A stretch of 64,000 bases of DNA, from assembly GCA_000307935.1 (NCBI GenBank), contig AMWX01000012.1, positions 124,001-188,000 of the forward strand, read 5' to 3'. This document shows positions 26,940-34,417 of this stretch, piece by piece; the stretch's first letter is position 1, and the number at the start of each line of letters is the position of its first letter. Below the pieces are notes generated by a model, which did not search any database, was not told where the DNA came from, and saw only the letters and a program-made list of their open reading frames with translations. Source of the stretch: SAR86 cluster bacterium SAR86E. Its GTDB lineage: Bacteria > Pseudomonadota > Gammaproteobacteria > Magnimaribacterales > D2472. The translations under genes were made by a program, and so were the position numbers.

Positions 26940-28067
26940 CTACTCTCGTGGTAATTTAACTTCAAATCCATGCTTGGATAATATTTTTTGACTCTCAGCA
27001 ATTTTATAGTCAGCTTCAACCATCTCTGCGCACATCTGCTGCACAGTTATCACTGGCTCCCAACCTAATATTTCCCTCGCTTTAGTAGGATCGCCCAATA
27101 ATGTTTCGACTTCCGAGGGTCTAAAGTATCCAGGATCAACTCTAACGATTATATCTCCAACAGATATTGCTGGTGCCTTGTTACCTTTTATTGATTCAAC
27201 AATTCCAACCTCTTCAATGCCTGAGTTGATAAACTTCAATGAAATGCCTAGTTCTTGAGCACTCCACTCAATAAATTGACGAACGCTGAATTGAACACCA
27301 GTTGCAATAACAAAATCCTCAGGTTTATCTTGTTGCAGCATCATCCACTGCATTCTTACATAATCTTTAGCATGCCCCCAATCTCTCAATGCATTTAAAT
27401 TACCTAAAAATAAGCATTTTTCCAAACCTAAAGCTATATTGGCAATGCCCCTTGTAATTTTACGAGTAACAAATGTTTCTCCACGACGAGGACTCTCGTG
27501 GTTAAATAAAATACCATTACAGGCATATATTCCATATGCTTCTCTATAATTTACTGTAATCCAATAAGCATAAAGCTTAGCAACTCCATATGGACTTCTC
27601 GGATAGAATTGAGTTGTTTCTTTCTGCGGGGTTTCTTGAACAAGACCATATAATTCTGATGTGGAAGCCTGATAAAAACGAGTTTTTTTCTCAAAGCCTA
27701 AAATACGAATCGCCTCTAAGATTCTTAATGTTCCCAATCCATCTACATCTGCAGTATATTCTGGACTATCAAAACTTACTGCAACATGACTTTGTGCTCC
27801 AAGATGATAAATTTCATGAGGTTGAACTTCTTGAATAATACGGATTATATTTGTTGAGTCAGTTAGATCGCCATAATGCAACTTCATTTTTAAGTTATCT
27901 GCATGCTGATCTTGATATATATGATCTATTCTTTGTGAGTTAAATAAACTTGCCCTTCTCTTAATGCCATGGACCATATAACCTTTTTCAATCAAGAGTT
28001 CGGCTAAATATGAGCCATCTTGTCCAGTGATTCCAGTTATTAAGGCAACTTTACGATTATTTTGCAT
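26940..28067 (-). CDS. gmd: GDP-mannose 4,6-dehydratase
   Basis: A 375-residue enzyme of normal GMD length. It converts GDP-mannose to GDP-4-keto-6-deoxymannose with NADP. Marks: [46 protein letters not shown], catalytic STSELYG and [12 protein letters not shown], then [16 protein letters not shown] and the C-terminal [22 protein letters not shown] lies eight bases before the ATG. The next gene upstream, fcl, uses its product, so the pair makes GDP-fucose. Confidence 0.96.
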   Translation of the reverse strand: MQNNRKVALITGITGQDGSYLAELLIEKGYMVHGIKRRASLFNSQRIDHIYQDQHADNLKMKLHYGDLTDSTNIIRIIQEVQPHEIYHLGAQSHVAVSFDSPEYTADVDGLGTLRILEAIRILGFEKKTRFYQASTSELYGLVQETPQKETTQFYPRSPYGVAKLYAYWITVNYREAYGIYACNGILFNHESPRRGETFVTRKITRGIANIALGLEKCLFLGNLNALRDWGHAKDYVRMQWMMLQQDKPEDFVIATGVQFSVRQFIEWSAQELGISLKFINSGIEEVGIVESIKGNKAPAISVGDIIVRVDPGYFRPSEVETLLGDPTKAREILGWEPVITVQQMCAEMVEADYKIAESQKILSKHGFEVKLPRE

Positions 28068-28083
28068 CTCTTTGCTCCAGTTT

Positions 28084-29064
28084 CTACATTCTTAATGTGT
28101 TGATATTGCTTTGGAAATCGCTATAAGCATCTTCAAGGCCTTCCTCTAGGCTAATAGTTGCATCCCAATTTAAGTTTTTTAATCTGTTGCTATCCATAAG
28201 CTTTCTTGGAGTGCCATCTGGCTTGGTAATATCAAATTTAATATCTCCTTTAAAACCAACTACCTTACTAATTATTTTAGCCAAATTTTTTATTGAAATT
28301 TCATGCCCTGAACCTACATTTATATGACTTATCATTGGTGAAGTATTTGCAGTATACATATCAAAATCTAAATTCATAACATGTATGCATGCTGCAGCCA
28401 TATCATCAACATGAAGAAACTCTCTAAAGGGCTCCCCTGAACCCCAAACAATTACCTCGCTGAGGGCATTAACTTTTGCATCATGAAATTTCTTAATTAA
28501 AGCAGGCACTACATGACTGTTACTAGAGTGATAGTTATCACCAGGACCATATAAATTTGTTGGCATAACGCTCCTATAATCTATGCCATGGGATTCACCA
28601 TATTGACGATTGTAACTTTCACATAATTTTATTCCAGCTATCTTAGCAATTGCATATGGTTCATTCGTTGGTTCCAGAACTCCAGTTAATAAAGCTTCTT
28701 CTCTCATTGGTTGAGTGACTTGTTTTGGATAAATACAACTAGATCCTAAAAAAAGCAGCTTCTTAATACCTGCTTTCCAACACCCATGGATAATGTTTGC
28801 TTGAATGATAATATTTTCATAAATAAACTCTGCCGGGTAAGAGTTGTTTGCCAATATTCCACCAACCTTTGCAGCTGATAAGTATACTTGGTCTGGATGT
28901 TCTGACTTTAGAAAATCATGAACTTCCTGTTGATTTGTGAGATCTAGTTGATCGCGATGGCGAGTTACTATATTTGAAAACTCTTTTTGATGTAATGATC
29001 GAATCAATGCACTTCCAACCATGCCATTATGCCCAGCAACATAGATTTTTGGGGAATTATTCAT
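28084..29064 (-). CDS. fcl: GDP-L-fucose synthase
   Basis: A 326-residue epimerase/reductase (also called wcaG) that turns the GMD product into GDP-L-fucose with NADPH. It has [16 protein letters not shown], the [11 protein letters not shown] segment, SSCIYPK with the catalytic Ser, and [17 protein letters not shown] with Tyr and Lys, followed by [13 protein letters not shown], all typical of the family. It lies between manC and gmd, the normal GDP-fucose order in EPS operons. Confidence 0.96.
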   Translation of the reverse strand: MNNSPKIYVAGHNGMVGSALIRSLHQKEFSNIVTRHRDQLDLTNQQEVHDFLKSEHPDQVYLSAAKVGGILANNSYPAEFIYENIIIQANIIHGCWKAGIKKLLFLGSSCIYPKQVTQPMREEALLTGVLEPTNEPYAIAKIAGIKLCESYNRQYGESHGIDYRSVMPTNLYGPGDNYHSSNSHVVPALIKKFHDAKVNALSEVIVWGSGEPFREFLHVDDMAAACIHVMNLDFDMYTANTSPMISHINVGSGHEISIKNLAKIISKVVGFKGDIKFDITKPDGTPRKLMDSNRLKNLNWDATISLEEGLEDAYSDFQSNINTLRM

Positions 29065-29101
29065 TTTGTATGCCTAAAATAAATGTTCAACCTAATTTAT
29101 A

Positions 29102-30508
29102 TTAATCAGCAGATACCCTGCCATATACATCTTGAAGCCTTACAATATCATCCTCACCAAGATATGAACCTGTCTGAACCTCTATTAACTCAAGATCAAT
29201 TTTCTCAGGATTTTCTAAAGCATGCACTGAACCAACTGGGATATAGGTAGACTCATTAACTGACAATAAAAAAGTTTCTTCTTCAATCGTAACTTTTGCT
29301 GTGCCCACTACTACTATCCAATGTTCAGACCTATGATGATGCTTTTGCAAACTAAGTTTTGCTCCCGGCTTAACGGTGATTCTTTTAACTTGATACCCCT
29401 CACCGATATCTACTGAGTCATATTTGCCCCATGGTCGGAAAACCTCCCGATGAAGCTCATGTTCACTTCGCGATTCATCCTTTAACTTATCAGTAATTTT
29501 TTTTATATCTTGCACGTTATTCTTATGAGCAACCATAACTGCATCTTTTGTGGAAACTATAACCAAATCATTGATTCCAACTGCTGCAATTAATTTATCT
29601 TCCGACCTAATATAGCAACCATTAGTATCGTGACATATTATATCGCCATGATGAAAATTATCATTTTTATCCTTTTCACTTGCTTTCCACAACGATAACC
29701 AAGAGCCAATATCACTCCAACCTGCATTCATCGGAACCATAACACCATTATCAGTATTTTCCATTACAGCATAATCAATAGATTCACTTGGGCACGAACG
29801 GAATGCATTTTCATTGATACGAATAAAATCTAGATCTTCTTTATTATCGCTCATTGCATCTTTACATGCCTGATAAATATCCGGACGAAATTTATTCAAC
29901 TCAGAAAGTAAGGCACTGGCTTTAAATAAGAACATACCACTATTCCAGTAATAATCCTTTGATTTTAGAAAGTCCTCAGCAAGCCTTAGTGACGGTTTCT
30001 CAATGAAGCTGTTGATAGTATATCCAGAGCCCTCTGCTGAGCCTGTTTTAATGTAACCATAGCCTGTATGCGGCTCATTAGGAACAATACCAAATGTAAC
30101 TAATTTACCTGACTCAGCTAAATTAATTGCAGATTTAATTGCGTTTTGAAAGGCATAAATATCTTTAACTTCATGGTCTGCAGATAAAACTAATAGCAAT
30201 GGATCTTTTTCTAGAGATTGTAAAGCTGCAAGGGCTATGGCTGGTGCAGTATTTTTACCCTCTGGCTCTAAGATTATTGACCCATGCTGATCAATTGCCC
30301 TTAACTGTTCTGCAACAAAAAATCTATGGTCTTCATTGCAGATAAAAATAGGATCTTTAACAGTCAGTCCACTGAGACGCATTAAAGTGTTCTGAAGCAT
30401 TGTATATTCATTATTTAGTGCAAAAAATTGCTTTGGATGCTTTGATCTCGATAATGGCCATAGTCGAGTACCAGCACCACCAACTAAAATTACTGGGCAT
30501 ATAATCAT
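29102..30508 (-). CDS. manC: Mannose-1-phosphate guanylyltransferase / mannose-6-phosphate isomerase
   Basis: A 468-residue bifunctional type II enzyme that makes GDP-mannose. The N-terminal guanylyltransferase domain has the GTP pyrophosphorylase signature GGAGTRLWPLSR and FIEKPSL. The C-terminal cupin isomerase domain has RPWGKYDSV, the metal site QKHHHRSEHW and a final GEDDIVRLQDVYGR. GGGAG precedes the ATG. It supplies gmd. Phosphomannomutase (manB), which normally works with it, is not in this window. Confidence 0.95.
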   Translation of the reverse strand: MIICPVILVGGAGTRLWPLSRSKHPKQFFALNNEYTMLQNTLMRLSGLTVKDPIFICNEDHRFFVAEQLRAIDQHGSIILEPEGKNTAPAIALAALQSLEKDPLLLVLSADHEVKDIYAFQNAIKSAINLAESGKLVTFGIVPNEPHTGYGYIKTGSAEGSGYTINSFIEKPSLRLAEDFLKSKDYYWNSGMFLFKASALLSELNKFRPDIYQACKDAMSDNKEDLDFIRINENAFRSCPSESIDYAVMENTDNGVMVPMNAGWSDIGSWLSLWKASEKDKNDNFHHGDIICHDTNGCYIRSEDKLIAAVGINDLVIVSTKDAVMVAHKNNVQDIKKITDKLKDESRSEHELHREVFRPWGKYDSVDIGEGYQVKRITVKPGAKLSLQKHHHRSEHWIVVVGTAKVTIEEETFLLSVNESTYIPVGSVHALENPEKIDLELIEVQTGSYLGEDDIVRLQDVYGRVSAD

Positions 30509-30541
30509 TTCAATTCTCCCTATTATTTAAAAATATTCTAC

Positions 30542-31720
30542 TTAATTTTCCCCATACAAATCTCGGGAAAAACATTTTTCTGCAACATCAATCAAGCTTT
30601 CGGACATTCTGTTTGCAACGATTAGATCGCTATTTTTTTTAAAGCGAATTAAATCTGTTTCAATTTCCATACCAAGAAAACTAGACTCATTTAACTTTGG
30701 TTCATAAATAAGAACGCCTACGCCTTTCTCTTTAATTCGTTCTATAATTCCTAAAATAGCAGATGATCTAAAGTTATCACTACCAGCCTTTGCAACCAAC
30801 CTAAAAAATCCCACTACCTTAGGATTTTTTTTTACGATTTCCTCTGCAATAAAATTTTTTCTCACAGAGTTTGATGAGACAATGGCATCTATGAGAGTTT
30901 GGGGGACTTGATCATAGTTTGCTAGCAACTGTCTAGTATCTTTAGGAAGGCAATAGCCGCCATATCCAAAAGAGGGATTATTGTAGCCATCTCCTATTCT
31001 ATGATCTGAGCTAACACCAGAAATAATGCTCTGGGAATCAAGGTTTTTTGCAAGAGCATAAGAATCTAATTCATTAAAAAATGATACTCTCATGGCTAAA
31101 TATGTATTAGAAAAAAGTTTGATAGACTCAGCTTCAGCCGACTTGACGAACAATACTTTAATATTTTCTTTGTCTGCAGCATCAGCTAAAAGGCTCGCAA
31201 ATACTTTGCCTGCATGACAATTACTACCAACAATTATTCTTGATGGATGAAGGTTATCTTGCAATGCGCTACCTTCTCGGAGAAATTCTGGAGAAAAAAT
31301 AACACGCTTTGTTGAATGTTTTCTTTGAAGAAATTCTGTATGTCCCACAGGTACTGTTGACTTGATAACAACTGTAAGGTCTGAGTTAGCATTTAAAGCA
31401 GCTTTAACAACCGAATCTACATTTCTGGTATCAAATTTATTTGTATTAGGATCATAGTCTGTAGGAGTCGCCACGATAACAAAATTTGCATTTTGAAAGG
31501 CAATATTGGCATTATCAGTCGCATTAAGACTCAAATCTTTTGTTGCTAAAAATTTTTCAATATGAAGATCAGAAACAGTTGTCTTGCCTTCATTAATTTT
31601 ATTTACTCGATCTTTGTTCACATCGAGAATCATAACGTCATTGTGCTGAGCTAGCAGAGCTGAAAGTGACATTCCAACAAAACCAGCACCTACTATAGTT
31701 ATTTTTAATTTTGCAGACAA
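30542..31720 (-). CDS. ugd: UDP-glucose 6-dehydrogenase
   Basis: A 392-residue enzyme that oxidises UDP-glucose to UDP-glucuronate with two NAD. It has the dinucleotide loop VGAGFVGMSLSALL, STVPVGHTEFL, FSPEFLREGSAL, a lysine/Asn region FSNTYLAMRVSFFNEL and the catalytic GYGGYCLPKDTRQLL with the active Cys. Size matches E. coli Ugd (388). No ATG is available at the N-terminus; the frame opens with TTG at 31720. It predicts a uronic acid in the polymer, which would make it anionic. Confidence 0.93.
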   Translation of the reverse strand: MSAKLKITIVGAGFVGMSLSALLAQHNDVMILDVNKDRVNKINEGKTTVSDLHIEKFLATKDLSLNATDNANIAFQNANFVIVATPTDYDPNTNKFDTRNVDSVVKAALNANSDLTVVIKSTVPVGHTEFLQRKHSTKRVIFSPEFLREGSALQDNLHPSRIIVGSNCHAGKVFASLLADAADKENIKVLFVKSAEAESIKLFSNTYLAMRVSFFNELDSYALAKNLDSQSIISGVSSDHRIGDGYNNPSFGYGGYCLPKDTRQLLANYDQVPQTLIDAIVSSNSVRKNFIAEEIVKKNPKVVGFFRLVAKAGSDNFRSSAILGIIERIKEKGVGVLIYEPKLNESSFLGMEIETDLIRFKKNSDLIVANRMSESLIDVAEKCFSRDLYGEN

Positions 31721-31803
31721 AGTGATTAGATTGTATTAAATTAATTATTGATAAAATTGCAGCCTAGTAAAAATTTAGAAATAAAATTTTTGTTATTGGG
31801 AAA

Positions 31804-32748
31804 TCAAGTCAATTTATTTTTCTCTTGAAAAATATAGTTATTAGTGATCACTGTTATAATACCAAGCATAAGCCCAAATATAGTTCCTAAAATACATATA
31901 AAGGCTCTTCTTGGCTCCGATTTCTTTTCCATTACTGAAGGAGGATCAATATATTCAAATACATATGATTCATTCACTGCAATTAATGTTAATTTTTGAG
32001 TCTCTTTCTGCAAGAGTGTAGCGATTGCCTGTTTTATTTCGGTAAAGTTAGTTTTTATCATTTCTGAGTTGAGAAAAATAACTGCTTTTTCAGCTTCGTC
32101 TTTATCTTTTTTCCTGTAAAAAGCATTAATTTGATTGATAATTAGTTCAGCCCATTTATGGGCAATATAAGGAGATTGATGTTTGATTGAAAGCGAAATA
32201 AAACCTGTTTTCTTATCCTCATCAATGATGAAATGTTTTTTTTGAAAGACTTCATAGCTTTCCTGAGCACTTGGTATTAATTTTTGTGGATACGAAAAAT
32301 CCCTTACCCAAGAGTTATTTTTTTCATCATATAAGTCATCATCAATCACCAGCTTATTTAAATTTACATCCCATGATTTGACAGCCATTAGTTCATGTAG
32401 AGAAATACTCGGTAAAATATTGTTTTCAAAGAAACTTAAAGAAATAAGTTTTTCCAAGGCTCTTTTGGAGTTACTTCCAGAGTTTTGACTTGGCAATGAA
32501 ACTCCAGCAAGACTAGCTAACCCACTATAGCTTTCTAATGCGCTTGATACTCCTTCCTGGGGCTCTACTGGAACAAGTAAAGCTTTTGATTGATAAATAT
32601 TTGGTAAAGATAAACTATAAATAACCGCAAGCACCGCTGCAATTATAGTGAAAGAAATAATAATACGCTTACCGTGAGCTATAACTTGAAATAGTTGGTA
32701 AAAATCAAATTCGCCATCATAAGAATTATTGTAGTTAGTATCTTGCAT
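31804..32748 (-). CDS. wzz: Wzz-type chain-length determinant protein
   Basis: A 314-residue inner-membrane co-polymerase. The N-terminal Wzz domain has a membrane helix at about 29-50 (IIISFTIIAAVLAVIYSLS) and LPNIYQSKALLVP; a long periplasmic helical region follows, then the Pro-rich PPSVMEKKSEPRRA motif before a second membrane helix (about 283-305). There is no cytoplasmic tyrosine kinase domain and no separate wzc is seen. It sets polymer length. Its ribosome-binding region is replaced by the end of a 7-bp tandem repeat, leaving no Shine-Dalgarno. Confidence 0.9.
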   Translation of the reverse strand: MQDTNYNNSYDGEFDFYQLFQVIAHGKRIIISFTIIAAVLAVIYSLSLPNIYQSKALLVPVEPQEGVSSALESYSGLASLAGVSLPSQNSGSNSKRALEKLISLSFFENNILPSISLHELMAVKSWDVNLNKLVIDDDLYDEKNNSWVRDFSYPQKLIPSAQESYEVFQKKHFIIDEDKKTGFISLSIKHQSPYIAHKWAELIINQINAFYRKKDKDEAEKAVIFLNSEMIKTNFTEIKQAIATLLQKETQKLTLIAVNESYVFEYIDPPSVMEKKSEPRRAFICILGTIFGLMLGIITVITNNYIFQEKNKLT

Positions 32749-32754
32749 GTTTAT

Positions 32755-32785
32755 ATTTTTTATTTTTTATTTTTTATTTTTTATT
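32755..32785. repeat. 7-bp tandem repeat (ATTTTTT, four copies) between EPS regulator and wzz
   Basis: A occurs exactly every seven bases at 32755, 32762, 32769, 32776 and 32783, separated by T runs. The array contains the regulator's stop codon and ends six bases before the wzz ATG, so copy-number changes would alter the wzz translation start region. Confidence 0.85.
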
Positions 32786-33082
32786 CAAGTAAACGGATAA
32801 TTGATCAAATTCAACTTGTTTTTTTGCAATAAACTCTTTTGTTATAGCTGTTTTTTCCCTAATGCCCTTAGGAGTTATTATATACATATAGTTCAATTTC
32901 TTTTTAGAATTAGTAAAATTTTCTATTTTAATAAACCCAACATCAATCAAGGCTTTAAGACAATAATTCACCTTTCCTAAGCTTAAACCTGATTTAGTGG
33001 AAAGTTTTCTTTGAGATGTATGCGAGTCTTGCTGAATCAAATGCATCACTTCTAAAACATCTTCAGTTATTTTTTTATTCAT
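32774..33082 (-). CDS. EPS-associated MarR-family transcriptional regulator
   Basis: A 102-residue single winged-helix protein. The helix-turn-helix lies at about residues 20-45 (QRKLSTKSGLSLGKVNYCL), followed by a wing (KIENFTNSKKKLNYMYIIT) and a C-terminal helix. It resembles the short MarR-type regulators that head exopolysaccharide operons in many Proteobacteria. It is the first gene after the ops-like leader and precedes wzz by 25 bases. A perfect palindrome near its promoter could be its own operator; that is inference. Confidence 0.8.
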   Translation of the reverse strand: MNKKITEDVLEVMHLIQQDSHTSQRKLSTKSGLSLGKVNYCLKALIDVGFIKIENFTNSKKKLNYMYIITPKGIREKTAITKEFIAKKQVEFDQLSVYLNKK

Positions 33083-33134
33083 AGATTAAGGGGTAAATTT
33101 TTTAGAAGATCAAACAAATGCAATAGACATAATA

Positions 33135-33142
33135 GCTACCGC
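33135..33142 (-). promoter_or_regulatory. ops-like element (RfaH recruitment site)
   Basis: The minus strand reads TGCGGTAGCTAT here. The GCGGTAGC core equals the central part of the E. coli ops element (GGCGGTAGnnT), with the first G and the distal T differing or shifted. It lies in the transcribed leader, 53 bases before the first EPS gene and in the correct orientation, with the rfaH gene directly upstream. The pairing of site and factor makes chance unlikely, but binding is not shown. Confidence 0.7.
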
Positions 33143-33175
33143 ACGGCATAAATAAATTTTATTTTTTAATATACC

Positions 33176-33190
33176 GTTCAACTATTGAAC
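33176..33190. promoter_or_regulatory. Perfect 15-bp palindrome in the EPS operon leader
   Basis: GTTCAA-CTA-TTGAAC. It lies just downstream of a possible -10 box and would cover the transcription start of the EPS operon, a normal place for a repressor. The adjacent MarR-type regulator is the obvious candidate ligand. Confidence 0.5.
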
Positions 33191-33195
33191 ACTAT

Positions 33196-33201
33196 ATCAT
33201 A
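33196..33201 (-). promoter_or_regulatory. Possible -10 box of the EPS operon
   Basis: TATGAT on the minus strand, about 115 bases before the first EPS gene. No convincing -35 is found at 16-18 bases, so the promoter may need an activator or lie elsewhere. Confidence 0.3.
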
Positions 33202-33281
33202 TTGTAGTCCACAGAACATAAATTTTATTTTTTTGTTCAGAGGGTCCGTTGAAAGGAACAATTGATAGCTCTAGGCCAAGC

Positions 33282-33791
33282 TTAACTATCTAATAAGGAT
33301 ATCATAGGCTTGATAGGAGAAATATCTTTCTGATTCACCCAAATAGTTTGAGCAGAGTTTAGAATTGCTAACAAAATTTTCTGAGCACTTCTTTTATCAA
33401 TAATATCTATTACCCTAGCTCGTTGACCAGACAGCAGTTTTAATCGAATAATTACCTGATCATCTTTTTTAAAAATAGGTGTTAAGTTACTCTCTAGTGA
33501 AATCACATCAAGTTGATTTTGAATATTAATAATAGTGTCATCCGGAAGCTGTGGAATTTGATTATTTACACGTAATACTCTGGAAATTCCTTTGGTAGAA
33601 TTAATTGCAGACAGTTTTTCCAAATTATTGACCATAACAAATGCATAACCAGAGAAAAGATCTTTAACATACCTATTGCCATTATTTTGATAATAAATTC
33701 TAGGAAAGAAGGTTTTGTGACCTTGAAAAGCAAGATTTTCTTCGGCTTTTTTAGACTGATTAGGTTTAACAACTACGATAATCCAAGCCAT
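33282..33791 (-). CDS. rfaH: RfaH-type transcription antitermination protein (NusG paralogue)
   Basis: A 169-residue protein close in size to E. coli RfaH (162). The NGN domain occupies about 1-95: MAWIIVVVKPNQSKKAEENL, FFPRIYY, a basic GNRYVKDLFSGYAFVMV, and INSTKGISRVLRVNNQIP, matching RfaH landmarks (INATRGVSHFVRFG). A linker and a small C-terminal domain (KDDQVIIRLKLLSGQRARVIDI) follow. I use the ATG at 33791; the longer frame would run into tRNA-Cys. RfaH joins RNA polymerase at ops sites and suppresses pausing and Rho termination in long surface-polysaccharide operons. Here it sits next to such an operon with an ops-like site between. Confidence 0.88.
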   Translation of the reverse strand: MAWIIVVVKPNQSKKAEENLAFQGHKTFFPRIYYQNNGNRYVKDLFSGYAFVMVNNLEKLSAINSTKGISRVLRVNNQIPQLPDDTIINIQNQLDVISLESNLTPIFKKDDQVIIRLKLLSGQRARVIDIIDKRSAQKILLAILNSAQTIWVNQKDISPIKPMISLLDS

Positions 33792-33806
33792 AAAAATTGA
33801 TTCCAT

Positions 33807-33880
33807 TGGAGGCTGAAGCCGGAATCGAACCGGCGTAAACGGCTTTGCAGGCCGCTGCATAACCACTCTGCCATCCAGCC
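33807..33880 (-). tRNA. tRNA-Cys (anticodon GCA)
   Basis: Minus-strand cloverleaf with acceptor GGCTGGA..., anticodon loop CTGCAAA (GCA), T arm CGGTTCGATTCCGG and an encoded CCA (33807-33809), 74 nt. It begins directly after the pgsA stop, recalling the E. coli uvrC-pgsA-glyW-cysT-leuZ order, and its CCA abuts the rfaH leader. Confidence 0.94.
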
Positions 33881-34417
33881 TTATTTCCTAAATGAAGCTA
33901 TTGTATATGAAAGTCCTGTTTGCAGAGTAATTATTAACGCTAAAAATAAAAAGAGATTTGAAATAAAAAGTAATAAAGCAGAGTTACTATAGAGTCCTGA
34001 TAAATAAAAGGTAAATGTAAAAAATTGAATTGTGGTCTTTGCCTTGCTCAATAATGAGACTTTAGTAGCCTCATTATTGTTATTTCTTGCATTAAAGTTT
34101 CTCAAAGCGCCTACCCAAAACTCTCTAACAAGAATAAGTCCTCCAATCAAACCTATGTAAATACTGGATAATTCAAGGCTCAATGCCAAAATTAAAAATG
34201 TTACTAATATTTTATCAGCAATTGGATCCAAAATTGCGCCCATTGTTGATTCAAGTTGATATTTTCGTGCAAGTAAACCATCCCAGTAATCAGAAATACT
34301 AGCCAAAATAAATAGAGATAATGCCCAGCCATAAAGATCGAATTGAGTAATTAATATAAAGATTACTGGAGCAATAAAAATTCTAAAATATGTAAGAAAT
34401 TGAATAAATAAATTCAT
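33881..34417 (-). CDS. pgsA: CDP-diacylglycerol-glycerol-3-phosphate 3-phosphatidyltransferase
   Basis: A 178-residue integral membrane enzyme making phosphatidylglycerolphosphate, the first step to phosphatidylglycerol and cardiolipin. The CDP-alcohol phosphatidyltransferase signature D-x2-DG-x2-AR-x8-G-x3-D-x3-D is seen in SDYWDGLLARKYQLES then MGAILDPIADKIL. About four membrane helices are visible. It overlaps uvrC by four bases (ATGA), the usual gammaproteobacterial uvrC-pgsA pair. Confidence 0.94.
   Translation of the reverse strand: MNLFIQFLTYFRIFIAPVIFILITQFDLYGWALSLFILASISDYWDGLLARKYQLESTMGAILDPIADKILVTFLILALSLELSSIYIGLIGGLILVREFWVGALRNFNARNNNNEATKVSLLSKAKTTIQFFTFTFYLSGLYSNSALLLFISNLFLFLALIITLQTGLSYTIASFRK

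Noticed and set aside
33792-33866. Upstream extension of the rfaH frame
   Set aside because: The extra codons lie within tRNA-Cys; the ATG at 33791 matches the RfaH N-terminus.
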